NCBI GenBank assembly: GCA_028872915.1
Contig: JAGWNY010000010.1
Location: 16,346 to 80,345, forward strand
DNA: 64,000 bases
Direction: 5' to 3'
Source: Verrucomicrobiota bacterium
GTDB taxonomy: Bacteria > Verrucomicrobiota > Verrucomicrobiia > Limisphaerales > UBA11358
Made by a program: the position numbers and the translations under genes. This document shows, piece by piece, positions 7,877 to 16,122 of the stretch; the stretch's first letter is position 1, and each line of letters starts with the position of its first letter. A model generated the notes under the pieces. It searched no databases, was not told where the DNA came from, and saw only the letters and a program-made list of their open reading frames with translations.

Positions 7877-8656
7877 TTACCGCCTGCCCCTGGGCCGCTC
7901 GCCAAACTTGCCCATGAGCGCCGATTGCACGGCCAGCTTGCAAGTGCTGGCAAACAGGGGGTAATTGCGGCGTTTGAGAAGATTGCCGAGATAGCGCAAT
8001 TTGGCTTGGAAGGAATACTGGCGGCTTCGGCGGCGCACGTAGGGCTGGTCGGGAAACTCATTGTTCTGGGTGCCGTTGCCGAGCTTTTTCAGGGCGCAGC
8101 CGCCCAGTGATTCATGAACCAGGTCCCAATCCTTTTCCTCCGTCAGCAGGTTGGCGAGCGTTTCACAAACCCAGACGTGGAGATCGTCAATGATCACATA
8201 TCCGCCGATCTTTAACATCTCCGCCACATAATACCAGTCCATGAAGGGCTGGGGAAATCCGTGCCGGCCGTCAATGAGCGCCAGGTCGAAGTCCCGCTCC
8301 TCCAGCCGCGGCAGGGCCTTTTCGGATGGCTCGATGATGAACGTGAGCTTGTCCACGGGCACTCCGTGCTCCTTGCAAAACGCGACAATGCGTTCGGTCA
8401 GCGGGCGGTCCGGGACGATGCAGGTATGCCGCGCGCCCTTCATCGCGAACAGCACCGTGCTGCAACCGGCGCCCGTTTCGATGGTTTTCGATTGTGCATT
8501 GACGTGGGCGTCAATAAAAAGCAGCTCCTCGTCCGAGAGCTTCCAGCGGTTGATCAATTCGCCCGGCGCGAACATCTTTTCCTCATGGGTTCCGGCAACG
8601 GGCGTGAAGGCGTGAAGCTTGGGCGGGTCGGCAAGCAACTCTTGGACAGTAATCAT
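7877..8656 (-). CDS. Class I SAM-dependent methyltransferase (Methyltransf_24-like)
   Basis: A 259-residue protein with the SAM-binding loop 'TIETGAGCSTVLFAMKG', then 'FDLALIDGRHGFPQPFMDWY' and 'LKIGGYVIIDDLHVW', which match motifs I, IV and V of small O-methyltransferases often found in glycan clusters. No membrane segment. It lies between the radical-SAM gene (30 bp) and the epimerase, in the same orientation. Methylation of a sugar hydroxyl is the likely role by context, but the acceptor cannot be read from sequence. Confidence 0.75.
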   Translation of the reverse strand: MITVQELLADPPKLHAFTPVAGTHEEKMFAPGELINRWKLSDEELLFIDAHVNAQSKTIETGAGCSTVLFAMKGARHTCIVPDRPLTERIVAFCKEHGVPVDKLTFIIEPSEKALPRLEERDFDLALIDGRHGFPQPFMDWYYVAEMLKIGGYVIIDDLHVWVCETLANLLTEEKDWDLVHESLGGCALKKLGNGTQNNEFPDQPYVRRRSRQYSFQAKLRYLGNLLKRRNYPLFASTCKLAVQSALMGKFGERPRGRR

Positions 8657-8686
8657 TGTATCCGGGGAATGGGCGCGGGCAGGGCT

Positions 8687-10210
8687 TCAATCGCCGAGCA
8701 ATTTCCGTTTCAGGCGGATGCCAGCCATCGTCTCGACGTTCCGGCGCTGTTGCGGGCCGAACTTTTCCTCCACCAGTTTCAGATACGGCGGATTGGTGAA
8801 ATACGTGCGCCACGCATCGTCACGGAATTTGAGCACCTGGGCGGCCGTCAGGTGCCTGGTGGGAAGGGGCTCGCTTTCATAGGAGAGAAAGGCGAATCCG
8901 GCGGGCGAATCCGGCAATTTCCAACCGTTGGCCTTGGCGGTCCGGTAAAGCGGGCTGCCGGGGAGGGCCTGGCAGGGATACATGTTGGCCATCTCAGTGT
9001 TCAATTCAAGCGCCAGGTCCAGCGTTTGTTGCATGGTTTGCAGCGTGTCTTCCGGAAAGCCAAAGATGTAATTTGAGATGACGTACAGTCCCGCGTCCCG
9101 CACCGTTTTGATCACCTGCCGGATGTCCACTTCTTCAAAACTGCCCTTGGAAACTTCCCGCCGGATGGTCTGGTTGGCCGCCTCCACGCCCAGCGCCAGC
9201 CAATGGATGCCCGCCTTTCGGAATTTTTCCAGGTATTGCGGGCGCACGGTGTCCACGCGCGAATAAGTCCAAAGGCGCAGGCCCAGATCGCGTTCGGCAA
9301 GGCCATTGACGAGCGGCTCAAAATAATTCCTGTTCAAAAAGAACATCTCGTCGGAAACGCGAATCGTTTGCACGCCCATCCCCGCGAGCTTTTCAAATTC
9401 CTTGAGCATGAATTGCGGCGACCAGAACCGCATGTTGGGCGAGTTGGCCGAGACGATTCCCTCCGTATTATCCACGCGGTTGACAATGTTGATCATGCAA
9501 AAATCGCACTTGAACTTGCAACCGAGTGAAGTGTAAATGGCCGCGAAGGGAGTGCGCAGGTCCTGGTTGAATTCGGCGTGCCAGAAATGGGCGCGGTAGA
9601 GGTCCAGCGGCTTGCTCTTGCGCGGCAGGAGGTCCCAGGCGGAGCCGGGCATGTCGGCGTCCATGCGGTCGCCGGGCACCACCCGTTCGGGCGCGTTCAA
9701 CCGCGGGCCGCCGTTTTGCTTGTGTCCGATGCCTTTGACCTGGTCGAGCCGGTCCTGCAGGTTGGTGCGCAGAAGGTTTTGCAGCGCATAAACCCCTTCA
9801 TTCAGCAGCACAAAATCCACTTCAGGAAGCGAAAGCACTTCCAGGGGAAGCGCGCTGGTGTGGGAGCCTACGAAACACGTCTTGATTTCCGGATGCGCCG
9901 CCTTCAACGCCCGCGCCAGTGCCGTGGCGCCGATCATGTTGGTTGTGCCGGAGTTCGGATTCTGGCCGTACACGGCAAAACATGCCAGGCGGGGCCCGGC
10001 TTCGGCGATTCGCCGCACCGATTGATCGTCCGGGAGCCGTTCAGCGCCGCAATCGAGAATGGCCGCGCCAAAGCCGTTGGCACGGCACGCCTGGGCCAGC
10101 AACAACGCCCAGGTCGGCGGTTCGATGGCCGAAAAGTCCTTGCTCAATTCCTGGTACGCCTGCGCGGAGGAGTCTGCATTGACAAAAAGGACGTCGAGTT
10201 GCCGGTTCAT
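8687..10210 (-). CDS. B12-binding-domain radical SAM enzyme
   Basis: About 507 residues. Residues 1-160 form a cobalamin-binding-like Rossmann domain ('LDVLFVNADSS', 'KTCFVGSHTSALPLEVL'); the usual DxHxxG is not obvious, so B12 may bind base-off without the lower His. The radical SAM core has 'TSLGCKFKCDFCMINI', giving CxxxCxxC for the 4Fe-4S cluster, and 'GIHWLALGVEAANQTIRRE' typical of the Elp3/MiaB-like fold. Relatives do methyl transfer or carbon-skeleton chemistry. The ATG at 10210 is preferred to the one at 10231, which lies inside the preceding gene. Context suggests C-methylation or rearrangement of a sugar or its lipid carrier. Confidence 0.83.
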   Translation of the reverse strand: MNRQLDVLFVNADSSAQAYQELSKDFSAIEPPTWALLLAQACRANGFGAAILDCGAERLPDDQSVRRIAEAGPRLACFAVYGQNPNSGTTNMIGATALARALKAAHPEIKTCFVGSHTSALPLEVLSLPEVDFVLLNEGVYALQNLLRTNLQDRLDQVKGIGHKQNGGPRLNAPERVVPGDRMDADMPGSAWDLLPRKSKPLDLYRAHFWHAEFNQDLRTPFAAIYTSLGCKFKCDFCMINIVNRVDNTEGIVSANSPNMRFWSPQFMLKEFEKLAGMGVQTIRVSDEMFFLNRNYFEPLVNGLAERDLGLRLWTYSRVDTVRPQYLEKFRKAGIHWLALGVEAANQTIRREVSKGSFEEVDIRQVIKTVRDAGLYVISNYIFGFPEDTLQTMQQTLDLALELNTEMANMYPCQALPGSPLYRTAKANGWKLPDSPAGFAFLSYESEPLPTRHLTAAQVLKFRDDAWRTYFTNPPYLKLVEEKFGPQQRRNVETMAGIRLKRKLLGD

Positions 10211-10220
10211 CGTCGGACAA

Positions 10221-11426
10221 TTATAGCCCATTCAACAGCGCGCACAATGCCTGGATGCGCTCCGGTTCCAATTCCGGGTAGTTGCCGATATAGGCGCCAA
10301 AGAAATGCACGTGGTCCACCTTGGGATATTTCTTGTATTCCTCCGGCATCAGTTTGCGCAGGAACGGCTGGCGCAGTTGGTTGCCGCCGCCGGAAGCGCC
10401 GCGCCGAAACTCGATCCGCCGCTCCCGCAACGCCCTTTCAACGCGCTCCCAGAGCGCCCCGTCCGGCTCGCGCAGAACGAGCGTGAAAGCGTAATTGCAA
10501 CTGCCCTCGCGTTCGAAATCCGTGAAAAATTTTTTTGAATCCAGGTGGTCGAGGAACACGTTGAGATTGCGGCGCCGCGCCCGGTTGCGTTCATCCAGGC
10601 GTTTGAGTTGCGAACGGCCGATGACGGCGTTGATTTCGGTGCCGCGGACGTTGTAAGCGGGAAAGGCAAAGATGAAGTCAGGATTCAAGTCCGGCCATTC
10701 GGCTTTGTAATGGTTTTTCAGCGTCTCGGACCGGCTTTCGCGCACCATGCCGTGCGAACGGAACATGCGGACCGTTTCGTAAAAGGACGGGTCATTGGTG
10801 CATACCATGCCGCCCTCGATCGTGCTCATGTGGTGCGCGTAATAAAACGAGAAGTTCGACGCAAACCCGAACGAGCCGAGCTTTTGACCGCGGAAGGTCG
10901 CGCCGTGCGATTCGCACACGTCTTCGATCAGCGGAATGTTGCGCCGCTCCAATTCCGCCAGCAGCGCTGTATCCAGCCCGTTGTAACCCAGCACGTGTGT
11001 CAGGAATACCGCGCGCGTCTTCCTCGAGAGCTTGCCGATGACTTCCTCCGTGTCCATTCCCAGCGTGCGCGGATTGATGTCCGTGAACACGGGCGTGAAC
11101 CCGTTCTGCAGGACCGAGGCGATGTCCGATACCCACGTCAGCGTCGGAACGATGATTTCCCCGCCGCCAAACCGTTCGCGCAGGGCCGCCATGGTGATTT
11201 GATTGGCCGATGAGCCGGAATTGACGAAGACGCTGTACTTGACGCCAAGCCATGCCGACCATTCCTCCTCAAATGCCGCCACGTTTTTCGATTGGGTGAG
11301 GATGGGGTCGTCCTGCCGCAGAAATTCAATCACGGCGTCGAGGTCTTCCCGCGCGATGTTGTTTTTCATCAGCGGCCAGTCGCTGAGACCGGCCGCCCTT
11401 TCATTTTTCACTGTAGTAGTCGCCAT
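10221..11426 (-). CDS. DegT/DnrJ/EryC1-fold PLP enzyme, ColD/RfbH-like sugar 3-dehydratase type
   Basis: About 401 residues of the DegT fold: 'SVFVNSGSSANQITMAAL', 'EIIVPTLTWVSD', 'PLIEDVCESHGATF'. In ordinary sugar aminotransferases a lysine forms the Schiff base in the next block. Here the block is 'SFYYAHHMSTIEGGMVCT', with His-His where the lysine should be, as in GDP-4-keto-6-deoxymannose 3-dehydratase (ColD) and RfbH. 'AYNVRGTEINAVIG' and 'HFFGAYIGNYPEL' also resemble ColD. The likely reaction is loss of the C3 hydroxyl to give a 3-deoxy-4-keto sugar. Start is ATG 11426, overlapping the ThDP beta gene by 26 bp; ATG 11369 is an alternative. Confidence 0.82.
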   Translation of the reverse strand: MATTTVKNERAAGLSDWPLMKNNIAREDLDAVIEFLRQDDPILTQSKNVAAFEEEWSAWLGVKYSVFVNSGSSANQITMAALRERFGGGEIIVPTLTWVSDIASVLQNGFTPVFTDINPRTLGMDTEEVIGKLSRKTRAVFLTHVLGYNGLDTALLAELERRNIPLIEDVCESHGATFRGQKLGSFGFASNFSFYYAHHMSTIEGGMVCTNDPSFYETVRMFRSHGMVRESRSETLKNHYKAEWPDLNPDFIFAFPAYNVRGTEINAVIGRSQLKRLDERNRARRRNLNVFLDHLDSKKFFTDFEREGSCNYAFTLVLREPDGALWERVERALRERRIEFRRGASGGGNQLRQPFLRKLMPEEYKKYPKVDHVHFFGAYIGNYPELEPERIQALCALLNGL

Positions 11427-11937
11427 ATTCAACAATCAGCGTGCTCCGCCCGTCCTGGCGCTCCAGCGCCTTTTGATAGGCGGGGAAAATCTGCTCCGGT
11501 TCGTCCAGGCGGATCACGTCAACGGTCTTGCACATCAGCCGGAAGGCATCGGTGAAATCGCCAATGTGTTGGTGCTGCGGATGGAGCGGACGTTCCGAGC
11601 CAATGCCCGTGCGGATGATGACCTTCGGTTGGTAACCGCCGTTGGAAATGATGGGCAGCTTGTCGAGATGATTCACCAATTGATTGACCGACAGGAGCAG
11701 GAAGTTCCAGCGCGGGTAAATGCTCACCGGCACCATGCCGTTCAGCGCCATCCCCGTGCTCATGCCCATTTGCATTTCCTCGGTCACGGGCAATTCCAGT
11801 AATTTTTCGCGGGGAACGTTTTTCAGCGTGTTACTCATGGCCGTCCCGGCGCAGGCGACCGCCTGCCCCAGAAACAGCGTCCGCTCGTCCCGCCCCAGAA
11901 ACTCCATGGCGCGGCAAAGTTCGTCGAAATACTTCAT
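11401..11937 (-). CDS. ThDP-dependent enzyme, E1-beta/transketolase Pyr-like half
   Basis: A 178-residue protein matching only the pyrimidine-binding domain of 2-oxoacid dehydrogenase E1-beta or transketolase. 'LELPVTEEMQMGMSTGMALNG' holds the conserved Glu that activates thiamine, followed by 'HPQHQHIGDFTDAFRL'. It lacks the C-terminal transketolase domain of about 130 residues found in full E1-beta. The E1-alpha-like half is encoded 11 bp upstream, so the pair should form a split, minimal ThDP enzyme. With no E2/E3 genes nearby, an acyl- or ketol-transferring enzyme of sugar metabolism is more likely than a dehydrogenase complex. Confidence 0.8.
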   Translation of the reverse strand: MKYFDELCRAMEFLGRDERTLFLGQAVACAGTAMSNTLKNVPREKLLELPVTEEMQMGMSTGMALNGMVPVSIYPRWNFLLLSVNQLVNHLDKLPIISNGGYQPKVIIRTGIGSERPLHPQHQHIGDFTDAFRLMCKTVDVIRLDEPEQIFPAYQKALERQDGRSTLIVEYGDYYSEK

Positions 11938-11948
11938 GCGTGAAAAGA

Positions 11949-12548
11949 TTAAAACTGGACCCGTACGCCGGCGCCGGCGTGCGGGTATTTGGATTGGTAC
12001 TTGTAAAAGCGCACGAGCGGGTGCGCGGTCTTCTCATACGTCAACACGCCCTGGTTCCACGTTTGCCGCGTGTCGGTGCAAACGGATTTGCCATTGTCCT
12101 CCACGATGAAGCGGATGGGCAATTGATGGTTGCTGGAATACTTCACACATTCGTGAAAGACCCCGGTTTCCGACGTCATTTCGCCGGCAAAACAATGCAC
12201 CCGCCCTTTTTCGCCCCGGCGCTTGAGTATCAGGGCCGCCCCCACCGCCATCGGCAGCACGCCCGTGACGATGGCGGACGACACGACGCGGTATTTCGGG
12301 AAGCACAGCGAAATGGACCTGCCGGCCAGAATTTCCGCCTTTACGTCCTCTGCCGGGACGCCTTTGAGCAGGCATTGATAATGGCTGCGCCATGAACAAA
12401 AAACCCAGTCTTCCGGCTTGATGTCCTTGAAAATTTCGATCATTTGCTCTTCATTCCCGTCGTATAAATGGACTGGAGCGCGAATTTTTCCGGCATTGAA
12501 AGTCGTGGCAATGTCGGTCTCAAAGGCGATCAGTTGTTCGGGCGTCAT
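11949..12548 (-). CDS. ThDP-dependent enzyme, E1-alpha/PP-domain half
   Basis: A 199-residue ThDP-diphosphate-binding half. 'WRSHYQCLLKGVPAEDV' matches the E1-alpha family, and the ThDP motif runs from 'FAGEMTSETGVFHE' to 'FIVEDNGKSV'. This is GE(M)...DN in place of the usual GDG...NN, a known variation that should still bind Mg-ThDP. It ends 'YKYQSKYPHAGAGVRVQF', typical of these short forms, and is about half the length of true pyruvate dehydrogenase E1-alpha. It is the first gene of the minus-strand sugar cluster, 72 bp after recN. Confidence 0.8.
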   Translation of the reverse strand: MTPEQLIAFETDIATTFNAGKIRAPVHLYDGNEEQMIEIFKDIKPEDWVFCSWRSHYQCLLKGVPAEDVKAEILAGRSISLCFPKYRVVSSAIVTGVLPMAVGAALILKRRGEKGRVHCFAGEMTSETGVFHECVKYSSNHQLPIRFIVEDNGKSVCTDTRQTWNQGVLTYEKTAHPLVRFYKYQSKYPHAGAGVRVQF

Positions 12549-12620
12549 GTTCGCACAGCTTGCCCAAACAAAGCGCGCGGGTCAAGGAATGAAGCCCCGA
12601 AAACGGGTTGAATGCATGGA

Positions 12621-14306
12621 TTATTTCAAAAGCGCTTCGGCATGTTGCCGGGCGGCGGCGGATTGGCCGCCCAGCATCCGGGCCAATTCGCTCACGCGTT
12701 CCTTGCCGTGGAGGCGGACGACTTCGGAAACCGTGCGGCCATTTTTTACCTGCTTGGTGACTGCGTAATGGGCGCCGGCGGGCGCGGCAACCTGCGGCAG
12801 GTGGGTGATGCATAACACCTGGCGCCGGGCGGCGATCTCTTTCATTTTTTGACCGACGGCGTTCGCGATTTCTCCGCCGATATTTGCATCCACTTCATCA
12901 AAGACCAGCACGGGCACGTCGTCTTCGGCAGCCAAGGCGGTTTTGAGGGCGAGCATGACACGCGCCATTTCACCCGACGAGGCGATGGCGCGCAACGGCT
13001 TGGGCGGTTCGCCGGGGTTCGGCTCGAACTGAAATTCGATGCGGTCGAAGCCACTGAATCCGGGTGCGGGAGCGGACGCGGGCGCCAGCGCGTCCGGCAG
13101 GCTGGTTCGGAGCGCGGCGCTGAACCGGCTTTTCTTGAAACCCAAATCTTCAAGCTGGCGGCTGACCGCCCCGGCCAGTTGCGGGACGAGACGCGCGCGG
13201 GCTTCGGAAAGTTTTTTGCCCGCGCGAAAAATGTCGGCGTCCAACGCCTTCAATTGGGAATGGATTCGGGCCAGTTCGGCGTCGCGGGTTTCAAGGGATT
13301 GCAATCTGGTTTTTGCCCCGGCGGCGAAGGCCAGCACGTCGGCGATGGCAGGGCCATACTTGCGCGTCAGCGAATGGATGAGGTTAAGGCGTTCTTCGAG
13401 CCGGGTGAGGCGGGCGGGGTCCACTTCGATTTTGTCCGCGTAGCCGGACAGGGCGGCCTGGAATTCCCGCAGCAGGGTAACGGCCTGGAAATGCGATTCG
13501 ACCAGGGCGGCGGCGCCGGGGTCCAGGCGCTGCAATTCGCGCAAAACCCGGCCGATTGCGCCGGCCTGGACGAGCAGGGAATTTTCGCCCTCACTCAAGG
13601 CGTCGGTCGCGGCGCGGCTCAATTCCAAAATTTTGGCCGCATTGGCGGCTCGCTGAAATTCTTCTCCGACGGACTTTTCCTCATCGGGAAGAAGGTGGGC
13701 GTCGGAAATTTCCCGCGTTTGAAAGCGAAGGAGGTCCAACTGCTGCGCATAGGTTTTTTCGTCAACAATCAGCGCCGATTTTTCCGCTTCCAGGGTCATG
13801 CGGCGGCGAACCAGGACGGCAAAGGCGTCGCGGGCCGGCAGCAAGCCGCCGAACGCGTCGAGAATGGCCAGTTGCCGGGCCGGATGGAGAAGTGACTGAT
13901 GGTCGTGGGGACCGTGAATGTCCACCAGCCATTCGCCGAGAGTGTCGAGGGCGGCCAGGGTGGCGGGAGAGCCGTTGATGAACTGGCGGTTGGCGCCGGC
14001 GGCGGTGAAACTCCGTTTGATGAGCAGTTGGCCGGCGTCACACGGCTCAATGCCGTTATCGTCAAGAAATCGCGTGAGGCACGCGCCGAGGGCCGACACG
14101 TCGAAGACAGCCTCAACCGAGCAGCTTTCGGCGCCGGAACGGATCAAGCCGCGATCGGCCCGGCTCCCCAAAACCAGGTTGAGGGCGCCAATGAGAATGG
14201 ATTTGCCGGCGCCGGTTTCGCCGGTAATGACGTTGTAGCCGGGCTGAAGTTCCCAAACGAGGTCCGTGACCAGGGCCAGGTTTTTGATGCGCAATGTCGT
14301 CAACAT
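12621..14306 (-). CDS. recN: DNA repair ATPase RecN
   Basis: SMC-like protein of double-strand break repair. Walker A is in 'NVITGETGAGKSILIGALN' (about residues 29-36), followed by long coiled-coil arms (about 150-360). The C-terminal half carries 'IASSGEMARVMLALKTAL' (signature), 'VLVFDEVDANIGGEIAN' (Walker B) and 'QVLCITHLPQVAA' (H-loop). The 561-residue length is normal. The ATG at 14306 starts 'MLTTLRIKNLALV', which fits the family N-terminus. It lies just ahead of the sugar cluster but is probably transcribed separately or only reads through. Confidence 0.95.
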   Translation of the reverse strand: MLTTLRIKNLALVTDLVWELQPGYNVITGETGAGKSILIGALNLVLGSRADRGLIRSGAESCSVEAVFDVSALGACLTRFLDDNGIEPCDAGQLLIKRSFTAAGANRQFINGSPATLAALDTLGEWLVDIHGPHDHQSLLHPARQLAILDAFGGLLPARDAFAVLVRRRMTLEAEKSALIVDEKTYAQQLDLLRFQTREISDAHLLPDEEKSVGEEFQRAANAAKILELSRAATDALSEGENSLLVQAGAIGRVLRELQRLDPGAAALVESHFQAVTLLREFQAALSGYADKIEVDPARLTRLEERLNLIHSLTRKYGPAIADVLAFAAGAKTRLQSLETRDAELARIHSQLKALDADIFRAGKKLSEARARLVPQLAGAVSRQLEDLGFKKSRFSAALRTSLPDALAPASAPAPGFSGFDRIEFQFEPNPGEPPKPLRAIASSGEMARVMLALKTALAAEDDVPVLVFDEVDANIGGEIANAVGQKMKEIAARRQVLCITHLPQVAAPAGAHYAVTKQVKNGRTVSEVVRLHGKERVSELARMLGGQSAAARQHAEALLK

Positions 14307-14588
14307 GCGATTGGGGCCGGCATTGTGAAGCGTAAATCAGGAAAAACACAATTCACATTTCAGTGCAAACTCCGGCGGGAATGAATCTTGCCTCTTATCG
14401 TGCCTGAATATGCCGCCTCCATGAGCCTCGGATTTTGTGCCACAACGACGGCGGGCCGCACAATTTCAGCAAAGACTTCGCCGCGCCGCGTAAAGGAGCC
14501 ATCAAGACGACGCTCAATACGGCGCCATACGCAATTTAACCTCCGGGCCGCCTGCCCTCACGCGGCGCAACTTGGGACGCTATGTCTG

Positions 14589-14930
14589 TCAGCCCCTGGC
14601 AGCCTTGGCCTTGGCCCAACGCGCGCGGACTGCGGCAACAATTCTCGCCCTGCCGGCGGCGCTCAATCGGTTCTTTCTGCGGGCGGGGACCGGGCCTCTT
14701 TTTGCCCGGACTTTGGCCCAGCGCGCCCGTTGCGCGGCGGCGATCCTGGCGCGGGCGGCGGCGCTCATCATGCGCGAACCCCGGCGCGGATGGCTGGCGG
14801 CGGAGGGACGGCTGGCGGCGGAGCGAGCGCCGAGGAGTCTTTCAAGCTCGCTTTGCAGCGATTGGATTTTTTCGGCCAGATTTGCGGCGTGCCGCAGTTG
14901 TCCGGCGGTCAGTTGAGTGAGTGAATTCAT
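14589..14930 (-). CDS. Small basic protein with two SAAxRARIxAAxRARWAK repeats
   Basis: A 113-residue protein. Residues 1-35 form a predicted coiled coil ('LRHAANLAEKIQSLQSELER'). It then carries two copies of a highly basic motif, 'SAAARARIAAAQRARWAK' and 'SAAGRARIVAAVRARWAK', joined by an Arg/Pro linker. Proteins of this kind are recurrent in Verrucomicrobiota and may bind DNA or RNA through the basic repeats, much as AT-hook or histone-H1-like tails do. That role is inference. It stands alone between direct repeats, with an inverted repeat just upstream of its start. Confidence 0.75.
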   Translation of the reverse strand: MNSLTQLTAGQLRHAANLAEKIQSLQSELERLLGARSAASRPSAASHPRRGSRMMSAAARARIAAAQRARWAKVRAKRGPVPARRKNRLSAAGRARIVAAVRARWAKAKAARG

Positions 14931-14943
14931 GGTGTTATTGTTT

Positions 14944-14958
14944 ACTGACTTGTTCAGT
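14944..14958. promoter_or_regulatory. Inverted repeat upstream of the ARW-repeat gene
   Basis: ACTGA-N5-TCAGT, 14 bp upstream of the start at 14930. Its position within the promoter/5' region suggests an operator. No cognate regulator is evident, and a 5-bp dyad can arise by chance. Confidence 0.25.
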
Positions 14959-15135
14959 CATGGCGAAAGTTATAAAGGGTTGCCAGGGTTAGTCCAGTTA
15001 AATTTACAATTTATTTACTGTTCTGTCACCGGGGGGTTACAAGATGTTTTGCCTTGGCCGGCATCCCATTTTTGCGTGCCTGAATATACCGCCTTCGCGG
15101 GACTTGGACGTTGTCAGCCCAACGGGCAAGGCAAG

Positions 15136-16122
15136 TTAACTTTGCGCCGTCAGCCGGATGATGTCCCGCAGCGGGGTTCGGGGCGTGAATCCGGCGGCGC
15201 CTCGCAGCTTTTCCAATAATGGCTTGCGGCGGCGCATGTCGTCAAATGCCGCATGATCCGGGCCGGAGACATGGCCGGGATAGGCTTTGGAGTAGGGAAC
15301 CATGCGGACGCGTGATTTCGAGCCGAGCGTTTTGATGACCAGCCGGGCAAGGTCCAGAATGGAGACTTCCTCCGCGCCCCCGACATTGAAGATGCGGCCG
15401 CTGGCGCTCCCGCAACGTTGAAGCCGGATCAACGCTTCAACGGCGTCATCCACCAGGCAAAAACATCGGGTCTGGGCGCCATCGCCAAAAACGTCGAGCG
15501 GACGGTTGGCCTTTGCCGCGGCGATGAACCGGGGCAGCACCATGCCGTATCGTCCCGTCTGGCGCGGGCCGACCGTGTTGAAAAGGCGGACGATGATGAC
15601 CGGCAACCCGGCCTCGCGCGCGTAGGCCAGCGCCAGAAACTCGTCGGTAAGTTTGGAACACGCGTAGCTCCAGCGGGATTGATTGGGCGGCCCGATGATC
15701 AAATCGTCTTCCTCGCTAAATTCCTTGCGGGCGCTTTTGCCATAGACTTCGGACGTGGATGTCAGGAGCACGGGCGTGGAATGGCGCGCGGCGGCGCGCA
15801 GCAGGATTTGGGTTTCATGAAACCCCGCCTCAAGGACGCGCAAGGCGGATTGTACGACCAGTTCAACGCCAACGGTGGCGGCCAGATGGAAAATAAATTC
15901 CGCGTTGGCGGCGAACGCGGGGAGCCTCGCGCACCCGGAAATTCGACTCCGAATGATTTTCAAGCGCGGATGCCTTTGGACGGCGCGGAGATTGGCCATG
16001 CTGCCCGTCGAAAAGTCATCAATAACAATGACTCTTTTGCCCGAAGCCAGAAGACGCTCCACCAGATGCGAGCCGATAAACCCGGCGCCGCCGGTGACGA
16101 TCACGTGCCGGACGGGCCTCAT
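15136..16122 (-). CDS. NAD-dependent nucleotide-sugar epimerase/dehydratase (UDP-xylose synthase/epimerase-like)
   Basis: Extended SDR of 328 residues with 'VIVTGGAGFIGSHLVERLL', 'DDFSTGSMANL', the catalytic 'TSTSEVYGKSA' and 'YACSKLTDEFLALAYARE' (YxxxK). The start-proximal region and 'RLFNTVGPRQTGRYGMVLPRF' resemble UDP-glucuronate decarboxylases and related 4-epimerases. ATG 16122 is chosen because it overlaps the upstream amidase stop by 4 bp (ATGA); the ORF track start is 42 bp further up, inside that gene. Coupling to a peptidoglycan amidase points to envelope biogenesis. The exact NDP-sugar is not determinable. Confidence 0.85.
   Translation of the reverse strand: MRPVRHVIVTGGAGFIGSHLVERLLASGKRVIVIDDFSTGSMANLRAVQRHPRLKIIRSRISGCARLPAFAANAEFIFHLAATVGVELVVQSALRVLEAGFHETQILLRAAARHSTPVLLTSTSEVYGKSARKEFSEEDDLIIGPPNQSRWSYACSKLTDEFLALAYAREAGLPVIIVRLFNTVGPRQTGRYGMVLPRFIAAAKANRPLDVFGDGAQTRCFCLVDDAVEALIRLQRCGSASGRIFNVGGAEEVSILDLARLVIKTLGSKSRVRMVPYSKAYPGHVSGPDHAAFDDMRRRKPLLEKLRGAAGFTPRTPLRDIIRLTAQS

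Larger units (their letters stand above)
14400..15094. repeat. Direct repeats flanking the ARW-repeat gene
   Basis: GTGCCTGAATATGCCGCCT at 14400-14418 recurs at 15076-15094 as GTGCCTGAATATACCGCCT (18 of 19 identical, same orientation). The two copies bracket the gene at 14589-14930 and its control region. They could mark a transposed or duplicated segment, or be chance remains of one of the short repeats common here. The 14307-14588 stretch between recN and the small gene holds no other recognisable feature. Confidence 0.4.

Noticed and set aside
12849-13895. 348-aa plus-strand ORF
   Set aside because: Antisense of recN.
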